From Bacteriovorax sp. Seq25_V (lineage in GTDB: Bacteria; Bdellovibrionota; Bacteriovoracia; Bacteriovoracales; Bacteriovoracaceae): DNA of 52,093 bases. Where the stretch lies: NCBI RefSeq assembly GCF_000447795.1, contig NZ_AUNI01000013.1:1-52093 (forward strand). The letters run 5' to 3'. This document shows, in pieces, positions 42,708 to 51,629 of this stretch. The notes under the pieces are model-generated. The model made no database searches, was not told where the DNA came from, and saw only the letters and a program-made list of their open reading frames with translations. A program made the position numbers and the translations under genes. How positions within the stretch are numbered: the first letter of the stretch is position 1; every line of letters starts with the position of its first letter.

Positions 42708-45700
42708 ATTTTTTGTTCCCATCAAAATGATTCGCGGTAATTTCTTGTAAAGCAAGAGGAGAAGAATCTTTAATATTTCCATGGATCATTGACTCACAAA
42801 CGGCCTTTATATTTTCAAGCCGTGTAAAGCAAGGAACTCCATAAGAGATTGCAATATTTCTAATTATTTCTCCATGATTTTTTGATTTTCCTTGATTCAT
42901 TGGAGTATTAAATACAGCTACTAGATGATCGTCTTTTATCGCATCAATCATGGCCACGCCCTTCACATGTTCATCAAATTTCTCAACAAGCTCACAACTG
43001 AGACCAAGTTGTTTAATGGCATGGTAAGTACCTTTAGTCGCCATAAACTGCATTCCTAATTCATGAAGGGGAGAGAGTAGAGATAAAATTTCATTCTTTG
43101 AGTCATTAGACAGTGATAGAAGTATTTTTCCTGGTCGATCAAGGTTTGGATAATTTCCGAGATATGACTTCATTAGTGCGGTCTCAAGCTTTTTGTCTAT
43201 TCCGAGAGTCTCGCCTGTTGATCGCATTTTAGGCCCAAGAATAATATTGTCTTTTACAAATCGATCAAAAGGAAATGTTGATTGCTTTACAATAAACGCA
43301 TCAAGTTCAAACCGTGTAATATTTGGAATTTCTTTTCCTAGAAGCGCATCAGTTGCAAGCCCTGGTAGGTCAATGTCATAGGCCTTACTTAGAAATGGTA
43401 AGGTTCTTGATCCCCTAGGATTTGCTTCGATACAGTAAATTCGATTTTCTTTAAGTGCAAACTGAAAGTTGACTGGGCCAACGATATTGAGGCGACTGGC
43501 CAGAGTAATCGATAGCCTTTGCATTTTATCGAGATTCTCTTGTGAGATAATAACAGGAGGGGAAATCATTCCTGAATCTCCCGAGTGTACGCCGGCGTGT
43601 TCAATATGTTCACAAACAGTAAAGACGGTATGACCCTTAGTATCTCTTATTAGGTCAACATCATATTCTATTGCGTTTTCGATATAGTTTTCGACTTGAA
43701 ATACTATTGAAGATCCTGAGGCATCATTGTCAAAAATTCCATCCAATTGTGCTAAGTCATTATGACCATTGATGATGAACATACTTTCTCCACCAATTAC
43801 ATAGTTTGGTCTGATGATTACTGGATAGCCAATTTCTGCAATAATATTGAGAAGCTCTTTATGACCCCTGGCCTGTTTTGATACTGTATGATCAAGCTCT
43901 GTCTCCCTTGTTACCATATCAAAACTCTTACGATCTTCTACCAAGTCCAGAGTTTGAAGGTTGGGTCCAAGAAATTTTAATTCATGATATTTTTTTCTAA
44001 AATTTGCTTCAAGGTTTTCTCGAATATTAATTCCTGTTTGACCACTAAATGACGAAATAATGTGATTAGGCCTTTCAAAGTGAAGGATGTCAAAGAGGTC
44101 CTCTGAGTAAAGAGGAGTAAGGTAAAGTCTATCACTACTGTCATAGTCGGTACTTACTGTTTCTGGGTTTGAATTTAGCATGATACTCTTGATACCGTGC
44201 TCGCCGAGTTTTAGGCACCCTTTAACACAAGAGTAATCAAATTCAATTCCTTGGCCAATTCGATTTGGTCCTGAGCCAAATATTGCTGTACTCTTAAACT
44301 CATTTGATAATGGCGTTGGTTCGTTCTGTACCGAGTATGTCGAATAATAGTATGGAGTTCCCGCACTAAATTCTCCTGAACAAGTATCTACCGCCTTGTA
44401 GACTGGGAAGATAGAGTTTTTAAATCTAAGGTCAAGAATATCTTCTTGTTTTTGGTCTGTTAAATGGGCGAGGTATTTGTCTGAGAACCCATACTTTTTA
44501 AAGTTTAAAAGCTGTCCAGGGTTTTGGATTAGTGTTGGATCGTTTTCTAGTTTTCTTTGTAGGATAACGAACTGTTCAAGTTGCTCTATAAACCATTTTG
44601 TAATTTTGGTTTTTTGATAAATATCCTCACTAGTCACTCCAAAGCGAAGGGCCTCTAGACATGTCAATACGGATAGTTCTCTTGGACGTGAAAGTCTATC
44701 CATTACGTATTCTTCACTTGCAATAAATGGAGTAGTTTTTAATTGATTGAGTTTTGGTATTTCTAGACCTTGTTCTGTTGAACGCAGGGCCTTCATTAAG
44801 GCTTCGGTGAAATTTCCTCCAAGAGCAAGTACTTCGCCAACACTTCTCATCTGAGGACCAAGATCTTGTGATGAGGAAGGGAATTTGTTGAATGGAAAAA
44901 TCGGAATTTTAACCGCGACATAATCAAGTGTCGGCTCAAAACTAACGGGAGAAACTTTTGTAATGTCATTTAGAATTTCAAAGAGAGTTAATCCAACAGC
45001 AAGTCCAGCAGAAATTTTTGCGATTGGATACCCCGTCGCTTTAGATGCTAATGCAGAAGATCTTGATACCCTAGGATTCATTTCAATAACTACAATATCG
45101 TCTTCATCTTCATTGTTAATGGCAAATTGCACATTAGCCCCACCTGCAACAACATTCATATGTTTTGCAATGGTTAAAGACATTTCTCTAAGCTTTTGAT
45201 AACACCTGTCTGATATAGTCTGCGCCGGTGCAACGGTAATTGAATCCCCTGTGTGGATACCGCATGGATCGACATTTTCGATCGAACAAATCACAACTCC
45301 ATTTTTGTTCTTATCGACCATTACCTCGAGTTCAATCTCTTTCCAGCCGAGGAGTGACTTTTCCATTGTTACAGGAAATTTAATATCACTACTGTCAAAA
45401 ATTTCTTTGAGATCATTCTGATTGTAGGCAAGGGCGGCCCCTTTTCCTCCCAGTGCGAAGTCTCTTCTAATAATTAGTGGAAATTCAACTTCTGATTTTG
45501 CAAGTTCGTAAGCGTGCTCTTTAGAAGTCGCTGAAAATCTCTTGCCGGCCTTGTAGCCCAGTTTTTCAAGTTCTTTTGCAAATAACTCTCTGTCTTCAGT
45601 CTTCTTTATCGTGTCGACATTGGCCCCAAGAAGTTTTACCCCATTACGAGAGAGAAACTCCTCTTCTTCAAGCTCAATACAGATATTTAGTGCAGTCTGT

Positions 45701-47160
45701 CCTCCCATTGTTGAGAGAACAGCATCGACATTTTCTTTTTTTATAATTTTTTTGATCGTATCTTTAGTGATTGGTTCAATATAAGTTTTAAAACTCATAT
45801 TCTTGTCCGTCATAATTGTTGCTGGATTTGAATTCAAAAGGACGACTTCAATTCCTAACTCTTTATATGCTTTTAGTGCTTGGGTTCCTGAGTAGTCAAA
45901 CTCTGAAGCCTGACCAATTTTAATTGGACCTGATCCTACTAATAGAATTTTTTTGATCTCGCTATTTAATTTTCCCTGGTGATAAGTTGGTAGTGCTTGT
46001 ATATCTTCCGATTTGAATGTCAGTTTCTTCCCATTTATAAGAAAATCTCTAATTTCATCAAAGAATACCGCTGCATCTGTTGGCCCAGGATTGGCCTCTG
46101 GATGAAATTGTACAGAACGAATATTAGAGTCAGTGCTTCTTATCCCTTCAATTGATCTGTCAAAAAGCGAAGTGTACTCACAGACAAATTCACGCCCACT
46201 TGAATTGCAGTTACGGAGTTTTGAAAAAGAGCTTTCTTCAATCGCATATCCATGATTTTGAGCAGTGATCAGTAAATTTCCAGTGATGTGATCAAATACG
46301 GGGTGGTTTGAGCCTCTTTGTCCAAATGGAAGCTTAAACGTGTCCATCCCAAGAGCTAAACCGATTAACTGATGACCAAGGCAGATCCCACGAATTGGAA
46401 TGTCTGTTTTTAAAAGCGCTGCAATTGTTTGTATTTGATCTTTATATAGTTTTGGGTCTCCTGGTCCATTTGATAGAAAAATTAATGATGGTGACAGAGC
46501 TAGAATATCATCGCTTGTGGCACTATAAGGTAGTTCAACAACTGGTAGACCAAAGCTTAGTAAGTTATTTGTGATTGCCTGCTTTATTCCATAGTTTATG
46601 ATGACTATAGGCTTTTCACCTTCTCTATGTATCTTTTTTGTCGCAATAGAGACGCGCCTAAGATCATTGCAAATCAAATTGTCACTTTCAAAATCATTTA
46701 TTGATGGTGGTGCTTCAGAGCTTGTGATTATTGCCTTATGATTTTTAGACTTTGTTGATAGGTACTTTGTAAGTGCCCTTGTGTCGACATCTGAGATTAG
46801 CGGAGTATCGATTTGGTTGAAGAATTCATTATAAGAGAAGTTTCTTGCAATCAATGTTTTTGCGTGAACCTTCTGTGATTGCAAGACTCTCTCGTCTGCG
46901 GCATAGTTTCCGATATGGGCACTTGTGTAGATAATATGTTGTCCGAGAAATGATGGGTCAGTTGCCGTTTCCTGGTAACCTGACATTGATGTCGTGAAGG
47001 CCGCTTCTGCGATGAGTATGTCTTCAAAATTTGGGATGTTAATGAATCCTTGAAAAGTTGTGCCGTCAATGAAATGAATATAAATAGGAGATTGTTTGAG
47101 AGAATCTTGAAAAGTTTTTTCGTCGTGAATAAATTTTTTAGGTATTCCTGATTCTCTCAC
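42700..47160 (-). CDS. carAB: Fused carbamoyl-phosphate synthase (CarA-CarB)
   Basis: The 1486-residue protein makes carbamoyl phosphate from glutamine, bicarbonate and two ATP. The CarA part (about 1-390) has an N-terminal domain and a class I amidotransferase with nucleophile C260 in GICLGHQLIG and H353/E355 in QFHPEANPGP. A linker of about 20 residues follows, then CarB (from about 403, KKILLVGSGPIKIGQ) with both ATP-grasp halves. The C-terminal allosteric MGS-like domain ends the protein (from about 1350). In most bacteria carA and carB are separate; here one frame covers both without a break. I chose a GTG start with AGGAG 6 bases upstream; a TTG at 47196 is possible. It overlaps pyrB and pyrF. 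Confidence 0.93.
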   Translation of the reverse strand: MRESGIPKKFIHDEKTFQDSLKQSPIYIHFIDGTTFQGFINIPNFEDILIAEAAFTTSMSGYQETATDPSFLGQHIIYTSAHIGNYAADERVLQSQKVHAKTLIARNFSYNEFFNQIDTPLISDVDTRALTKYLSTKSKNHKAIITSSEAPPSINDFESDNLICNDLRRVSIATKKIHREGEKPIVIINYGIKQAITNNLLSFGLPVVELPYSATSDDILALSPSLIFLSNGPGDPKLYKDQIQTIAALLKTDIPIRGICLGHQLIGLALGMDTFKLPFGQRGSNHPVFDHITGNLLITAQNHGYAIEESSFSKLRNCNSSGREFVCEYTSLFDRSIEGIRSTDSNIRSVQFHPEANPGPTDAAVFFDEIRDFLINGKKLTFKSEDIQALPTYHQGKLNSEIKKILLVGSGPIKIGQASEFDYSGTQALKAYKELGIEVVLLNSNPATIMTDKNMSFKTYIEPITKDTIKKIIKKENVDAVLSTMGGQTALNICIELEEEEFLSRNGVKLLGANVDTIKKTEDRELFAKELEKLGYKAGKRFSATSKEHAYELAKSEVEFPLIIRRDFALGGKGAALAYNQNDLKEIFDSSDIKFPVTMEKSLLGWKEIELEVMVDKNKNGVVICSIENVDPCGIHTGDSITVAPAQTISDRCYQKLREMSLTIAKHMNVVAGGANVQFAINNEDEDDIVVIEMNPRVSRSSALASKATGYPIAKISAGLAVGLTLFEILNDITKVSPVSFEPTLDYVAVKIPIFPFNKFPSSSQDLGPQMRSVGEVLALGGNFTEALMKALRSTEQGLEIPKLNQLKTTPFIASEEYVMDRLSRPRELSVLTCLEALRFGVTSEDIYQKTKITKWFIEQLEQFVILQRKLENDPTLIQNPGQLLNFKKYGFSDKYLAHLTDQKQEDILDLRFKNSIFPVYKAVDTCSGEFSAGTPYYYSTYSVQNEPTPLSNEFKSTAIFGSGPNRIGQGIEFDYSCVKGCLKLGEHGIKSIMLNSNPETVSTDYDSSDRLYLTPLYSEDLFDILHFERPNHIISSFSGQTGINIRENLEANFRKKYHELKFLGPNLQTLDLVEDRKSFDMVTRETELDHTVSKQARGHKELLNIIAEIGYPVIIRPNYVIGGESMFIINGHNDLAQLDGIFDNDASGSSIVFQVENYIENAIEYDVDLIRDTKGHTVFTVCEHIEHAGVHSGDSGMISPPVIISQENLDKMQRLSITLASRLNIVGPVNFQFALKENRIYCIEANPRGSRTLPFLSKAYDIDLPGLATDALLGKEIPNITRFELDAFIVKQSTFPFDRFVKDNIILGPKMRSTGETLGIDKKLETALMKSYLGNYPNLDRPGKILLSLSNDSKNEILSLLSPLHELGMQFMATKGTYHAIKQLGLSCELVEKFDEHVKGVAMIDAIKDDHLVAVFNTPMNQGKSKNHGEIIRNIAISYGVPCFTRLENIKAVCESMIHGNIKDSSPLALQEITANHFDGNKKYE

Positions 47161-48121
47161 TAATGTCTCCTGGGATTTTCTTATATTGTGAACCAATATG
47201 ATGGTCTTCGTTATTAATCATTGCTTCAATTATCGCCATTCTCACAAAAACAGAGTTTTGTACCTGCTTGTGTGCCATCCATATCTCGGAGTTAACAATG
47301 TCCTGTTCGACTTCTATGCCAATATTTGCTGGCCCTGGATGAAAGACTGGGAGTACTTTTGAGTGTTTTCTAAAACGATCAAAAGTTAGTCCCCATTCTT
47401 GCTGGTAATTTTTAAGTTTGTCTGAGATCGACTTATCATGTCTTTCAGTTTGAACGCGGAGTAAATAGATAGCGTCTGATTGTTCAATTGCTTCATCGAG
47501 ACTCGTGACACGGTTTACTCCTGCTGGCATCTCTTCTGGGATGAAAAAGTCAGGTCCACAGAGTAGTACATTTACACCAAATTGTGGAAGTAGGTCTGTT
47601 AGGGAATGAGTTACTCTCGAGTGGATACAATCTCCAACAATTGAAATTGTTTTCCCCTTAATATTCTTGAGGCCGCCGAAGTGATCTTGTAACGTATAGA
47701 GATCTAGTAGTGCTTGTGTAGGATGTTGATTAATTCCATCTCCTCCGTTAATTATTTTAATTGGAGGATATTCTCTAAATTGATCTAGGAGGTGTGATTC
47801 GTTAGTTCGAATTATACAAATATCAACACCCTGATATTTCAATGTGAGGAGTGTCTGTTCAAGAGATTCACCTTTTTTAAGTGAAGAGCTCTCTGCATGG
47901 AAATCAATATGGTATCCACCAATTCTCATGATTGCCATAGCGAATGATAATTTTGTTCTTGTGGAATTTTCGAGGAATGAAGTAGCAACAGCTAAGGTTT
48001 TTTGCAAGGGAAGACGAGGGGGCTGACCTGATTTAAGGTCATTCGTCCTACGAAGCAAGGCCTTAATATGGCCAAGTTCTAGGTCTTTAATTCCTTCTAA
48101 TATTGAAGGGAAAGCAGACAT
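47138..48121 (-). CDS. pyrB: Aspartate carbamoyltransferase catalytic chain
   Basis: The 327-residue protein joins carbamoyl phosphate and aspartate, the second step of pyrimidine synthesis. The carbamoyl-phosphate loop FLENSTRTKLSF, the HPTQALLDLYTL motif and the end motif HPGPANIGIE are visible (the usual Arg after Asn in HPGPxNRG is Ile here). AAGGA precedes the ATG at 48121; an upstream TTG is less likely. carAB starts within its last 23 bases. It lies in a pyrB-carAB-pyrF operon, so substrate made by CarAB is used by the neighbouring enzyme. No pyrI or pyrC gene is seen here. Confidence 0.95.
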   Translation of the reverse strand: MSAFPSILEGIKDLELGHIKALLRRTNDLKSGQPPRLPLQKTLAVATSFLENSTRTKLSFAMAIMRIGGYHIDFHAESSSLKKGESLEQTLLTLKYQGVDICIIRTNESHLLDQFREYPPIKIINGGDGINQHPTQALLDLYTLQDHFGGLKNIKGKTISIVGDCIHSRVTHSLTDLLPQFGVNVLLCGPDFFIPEEMPAGVNRVTSLDEAIEQSDAIYLLRVQTERHDKSISDKLKNYQQEWGLTFDRFRKHSKVLPVFHPGPANIGIEVEQDIVNSEIWMAHKQVQNSVFVRMAIIEAMINNEDHHIGSQYKKIPGDISERIRNT

Positions 48122-48133
48122 TACTATCCTTTT

Positions 48134-48169
48134 CAACTATAATTTCGTATGATTACCTTATTATAGTTG
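48134..48169. promoter_or_regulatory. Symmetric divergent promoter/operator between pyrB and the 48216 gene
   Basis: CAACTATAAT (48134-48143) and ATTATAGTTG (48160-48169) are perfect 10-bp inverted repeats with 16 bases between. Each arm contains TATAAT in the direction pointing inward. Plus transcripts would start near 48150 and minus transcripts near 48153. The -35 boxes are poor on both sides, which suggests an activator or a shared regulator bound to the palindrome. Confidence 0.55.
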
Positions 48170-48215
48170 ATGCTGTGAATTTTAATAATAGTAGAAAAGA
48201 AATAGTCTTTTGGCC

Positions 48216-49256
48216 ATGAAAATAAATAAAGAATTTAAAACCATTCACAATAACATTCAAAAAGAAGCCTTGATTAATGAAATTAAAGGCAATCTCTTTG
48301 AATATCTTGTCGCTCATCATTGTGCCAAGCGTCTGAAAATTGAGAATGCTTTTCTCGAAAGCTTTAGTGGCGATATGAAGAGTATGTTGATGACTTATGA
48401 AAAATGGCTTCGTCAAAATGATCGAGAACTAATTTCTAAGTTACAAACACTTTCTATGAAAACTTCTAATGAGGTTTCGTCTTATATAGAAAGTATTTTG
48501 AATGAAGGTGAGATCATAAAGACGATTGTGGTTATTGGAAAAATTACTGGTGGCCATCATAATGATATCTTCAAGGAAGCCGATATCATCTTTAGTACAA
48601 GTGAAAGGGAAATCCCATTAAGCCTAAAACTCTCAAAGAAGAATGCTTTTGTTAACACAAAAAGCGCTGGTGCAAAGAGTTTTGTTTCAAAGTATTTTGA
48701 TGGCTTTGTGGAAGCTCCAATTTTTCAAAGTACGTATAATGATATTATAGATAAACTCTTCTTTGAGCTGGGTGAAAAGTTATACGAACGTCATGGGCTC
48801 GAGTTTTCTGGACGCTTCGATTCTACTTGGGATGGCCCAGACTTACCTGGTGAGCTCGATGAAGAGGATCGCGCTGACCTTCATTATATGTATCAGGAGT
48901 TATCCCGAAATCTCTATCAAACACTTAAGCAGTTTTTTGAGATTTCCCCTGATCGTTTCATGGCATCTCTCTTTCCACTTTTAGGTCAGGGGAGTGATAA
49001 TCTCATTCAAGTAACCTGTTTTCACCAGGAAAAAGTCATTTCCGGAGTTAAAAATCGTTATGAGTTTTCCTCTGTCAGTATTAAAGATTACGCAACTACA
49101 CATACGGAAGTTGAATTTTTACCATTTAAAGACAGTACCTCTTCTTTTGATATTCGACTTAATGATGATATACTTCAGATCAGAATAAAACCGATGAATA
49201 AGTTTACAACCGCATCATACAAAGTAAATTGCTCAGTGAGATCAATCAATGAATAA
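48216..49256 (+). CDS. Unknown protein, possibly PD-(D/E)XK nuclease-like
   Basis: I do not recognise this 346-residue protein with confidence. It starts with a helical region (KEFKTIHNNIQKEAL). The pattern GNLFEYLVA (E29), then D123 in FKEADIIFST and K138 in IPLSLKLSKK would fit a PD-(D/E)XK nuclease core with an unusual S-x-K. The match is weak and by eye. The C-terminal half is mixed. No signal or membrane segment is seen. It overlaps the next gene by 8 bases (ATGAATAA), so they form an operon. A promoter is shared with pyrB on the other strand. Confidence 0.5.
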   Translation: MKINKEFKTIHNNIQKEALINEIKGNLFEYLVAHHCAKRLKIENAFLESFSGDMKSMLMTYEKWLRQNDRELISKLQTLSMKTSNEVSSYIESILNEGEIIKTIVVIGKITGGHHNDIFKEADIIFSTSEREIPLSLKLSKKNAFVNTKSAGAKSFVSKYFDGFVEAPIFQSTYNDIIDKLFFELGEKLYERHGLEFSGRFDSTWDGPDLPGELDEEDRADLHYMYQELSRNLYQTLKQFFEISPDRFMASLFPLLGQGSDNLIQVTCFHQEKVISGVKNRYEFSSVSIKDYATTHTEVEFLPFKDSTSSFDIRLNDDILQIRIKPMNKFTTASYKVNCSVRSINE

Positions 49257-50205
49257 CAGCCTATTTGATACAATTATTACCGCTTACCACTTTGACGAAT
49301 ATCTCAATGCATTTGGAAAATATTTTAAAATGTTTAAAATGAAAGATCTCGAGGAAGCTGTCGCAAACTCCAAGGGAGCACTTGTTATTAACAATGAAGA
49401 ATTCTTAGATATTTTAAATATCTCTAATATATCTTCTCCATCAAGTTTTAAAGTTTTTGGATACTGTGAGCATATAAAAGATCATTCTAGAGAAAGAATC
49501 TATCCTGGTGAAGATTACAAAGATTGTAGTGATTATTTCGTCGACACAACCTCATACGTTGTTTCTGCAAGTGAGTGTCACACCTTTAGCAATGACGTCG
49601 AATTTTCAAATTATCTTTTTTGCCCGATTGTTGAGAAGCTTGTTGGCCCTGATGAGTATAGAAAGGCGGTATTTCTTGACCGAGATGGTGTCATCAATAT
49701 TGACCATGGTTATGTTTATCAACCTGAGAAGCTAGATCTCATCCCTGGTGTTATTGATTTTCTACAAATATGTGAAGCCTCAAATATTTTAAAGCTAGTT
49801 GTTACTAATCAGGCAGGTGTTGCGAGAGGACTTTTTACTGAGGCCGATGTTGCTCACTTTCACGATGTTATCTGTGAAAGACTCTCTAAAGAAGGTATTA
49901 CGATAGATGCAATTGAAATTGCTCCTTATCATTTTCAGAATGGACACGGAGATTATAAGAAACATTCTTTTACTCGGAAGCCAGGTATCGCAATGGTTTA
50001 CAAGCATCTTTATCGCTTTTCTGTAGATCTCTCACAATCTTGGATGATTGGAGATAAGCCAAGTGACATTTTAAATATCGATCTTCTTAATTATCTTCTT
50101 CTTCGCGGAGATTATAATTTGTCTCCATATGACAGTATGGTTTACGATGATTTTGAAGGAATAAAAACATACCTTTTTTCTCTTGATTTTTTGCATCAGG
50201 CCTGA
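49249..50205 (+). CDS. HAD phosphatase, GmhB/HisB-like, with an N-terminal extension
   Basis: The 318-residue protein has a C-terminal HAD-IIIA domain (about residues 138-300) like the heptose bisphosphate phosphatase GmhB. Motif I is FLDRDGVIN (D144, D146), motif II is VVTNQAGVARG and the end motif is WMIGDKPSDI. The zinc-binding cysteines of GmhB are missing: the loop reads APYHFQNGHGDYKKHSFTRKP (one residue longer than the 20 rule would show only in part: YHFQNGHGDYKKHSF). The first 135 residues are unrelated to HAD and unknown. It overlaps the gene before it and so may act on the same pathway. The substrate is open; a sugar bisphosphate is likely. Confidence 0.7.
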   Translation: MNNSLFDTIITAYHFDEYLNAFGKYFKMFKMKDLEEAVANSKGALVINNEEFLDILNISNISSPSSFKVFGYCEHIKDHSRERIYPGEDYKDCSDYFVDTTSYVVSASECHTFSNDVEFSNYLFCPIVEKLVGPDEYRKAVFLDRDGVINIDHGYVYQPEKLDLIPGVIDFLQICEASNILKLVVTNQAGVARGLFTEADVAHFHDVICERLSKEGITIDAIEIAPYHFQNGHGDYKKHSFTRKPGIAMVYKHLYRFSVDLSQSWMIGDKPSDILNIDLLNYLLLRGDYNLSPYDSMVYDDFEGIKTYLFSLDFLHQA

Positions 50206-50244
50206 CATCATTTACCCACCACGGATTGGCAATTTGGAGACAAA

Positions 50245-50595
50245 ATGAAGTTTGTTCTAACTATTTTATTCTTATTTATCGTTTCTTTTGCATTTAACTC
50301 AAATGCTCGCGACCTTACACTAAAAGAAAAAACGGCAATATTAAATCTATCTAAGACGACGCGTGTAGCGGAATTTGCTCTTAGTCATATCGATGCTTCG
50401 AGCCTATCTTTAACAGATTATCTAAGCTATAAAGTCTTGAAGAACTCTTGTACTCCACTAAATAAACAGATTGATAAAATTGGGCAGGAGACAAGTGAGT
50501 ATGAAGACCAATCGGCTCGTCTAAGTACGCTGATGAATATCTGCTCACACGGAGTTATTTCATTAACAGATCTTATGATCGAATATAACCACTAA
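50245..50595 (+). CDS. Small secreted protein, unknown
   Basis: The 116-residue protein has a signal peptide (FVLTILFLFIVSFAFNSNA). The mature 95 residues are helical with two cysteines (LKNSCTPLNK and LMNICSHG) that may pair. It is probably periplasmic. It lies 39 bases after the HAD gene and 9 bases before lplA on the same strand. I do not recognise it. Confidence 0.6.
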   Translation: MKFVLTILFLFIVSFAFNSNARDLTLKEKTAILNLSKTTRVAEFALSHIDASSLSLTDYLSYKVLKNSCTPLNKQIDKIGQETSEYEDQSARLSTLMNICSHGVISLTDLMIEYNH

Positions 50596-50604
50596 GGCCT
50601 TTAT

Positions 50605-51624
50605 ATGTCTCAAAAAATTCGTGTTCTTGTTGCTGATACCTTTGACCCCTGGTTTAATTTAGCGACAGAAGATTGGATTTTTCGTGATATGGACCCTGAA
50701 TACAAAGTTCTCTTCCTCTGGAGAAATCAAAATACTGTTGTCATCGGTCGTTTTCAAAACCCATGGACAGAGTGCAATGTTGAAAGAATGAATGCGGACG
50801 AAATTAAGCTTGCCAGAAGACAAAGTGGTGGCGGGGCCGTTTTTCACGATCTTGGAAATACAAACTTTACATTTATGGCATCTAAGGAGACTTACGATAA
50901 AAATGCCAATAATCAAATAATCATCAATGCGCTAAAGCGCTTTGGAATTGAATCTCTTGCTTCTGGAAGAAATGATCTCGTTTTAAAATCAGATGAGGGA
51001 GAGAAGAAGTTTTCTGGTAGTGCCTTTAAAGAGACTAAAGAGCGTGCATTTCACCATGGAACATTATTGATTAACGCTGATCTTTCACGTCTTGGAAACT
51101 ATCTTAATCCAAATAAGAAGAAGCTTGAATCGAAGGGGATTAAGTCAGTCGTGGCGAGGGTGACAAACTTAAGTGCAGTAAACTCAGATGTTACACACGA
51201 AAGTTTGAGTCAGGCAATTATTGAAGAATTTTTTAAATTCTATGGTAGTGAATGCGAAATTGAGCACCTTGATTATGAATACCTCAAGTCAGTTCCAGCA
51301 CTGAATGAATACTATGAAAAATTGAAAGATTGGAATTGGCGTTTTGGTGAGACTCCGAAATTTACTCACTTTATGGAGGAGAGATTTGTCTGGGGTGGGA
51401 TAGAGTTGCATCTTAATTCTCACAAAGGACTAATTACAGAGGTACAAATCTACACAGATTCACTTCATCCTGAAATGATTGAGATTCTCGGTGAAAGCTT
51501 AAAAAATCTTCGTTATGAAAGAGATGATATCTCTCGTGCCATCGGTGAGTTAATTTCTCAGTATAAGATGTATGAGGAATTTCTGACTGATTTTAGAAAT
51601 TGGCTTTGTTCTCAAATTAATTAA
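50605..51624 (+). CDS. lplA: Lipoate-protein ligase A
   Basis: The 339-residue protein activates free lipoate with ATP and attaches it to the E2 subunits of pyruvate and related dehydrogenases. Its length equals E. coli LplA (338). The signature RRQSGGGAVFHDLGNTNFTF region (RQSGGGAVFHDLGN) is present. The lipoyl-AMP site and the C-terminal domain (FTHFMEERFVWGGIELHL) are present too. The gene is intact; an insertion sequence starts just after its stop. Salvage of lipoate would suit growth inside or on prey (inference). Confidence 0.95.
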   Translation: MSQKIRVLVADTFDPWFNLATEDWIFRDMDPEYKVLFLWRNQNTVVIGRFQNPWTECNVERMNADEIKLARRQSGGGAVFHDLGNTNFTFMASKETYDKNANNQIIINALKRFGIESLASGRNDLVLKSDEGEKKFSGSAFKETKERAFHHGTLLINADLSRLGNYLNPNKKKLESKGIKSVVARVTNLSAVNSDVTHESLSQAIIEEFFKFYGSECEIEHLDYEYLKSVPALNEYYEKLKDWNWRFGETPKFTHFMEERFVWGGIELHLNSHKGLITEVQIYTDSLHPEMIEILGESLKNLRYERDDISRAIGELISQYKMYEEFLTDFRNWLCSQIN

Positions 51625-51629
51625 TTTTA

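Noticed and set aside
42708-42782. 25-residue N-terminal extension of pyrF
   Set aside because: It is not like any PyrF N-terminus and is only the shadow of the carAB end.
48210-48218. TTG start at 48210 for the unknown gene
   Set aside because: The ATG at 48216 is in frame two codons later and is the stronger start codon.
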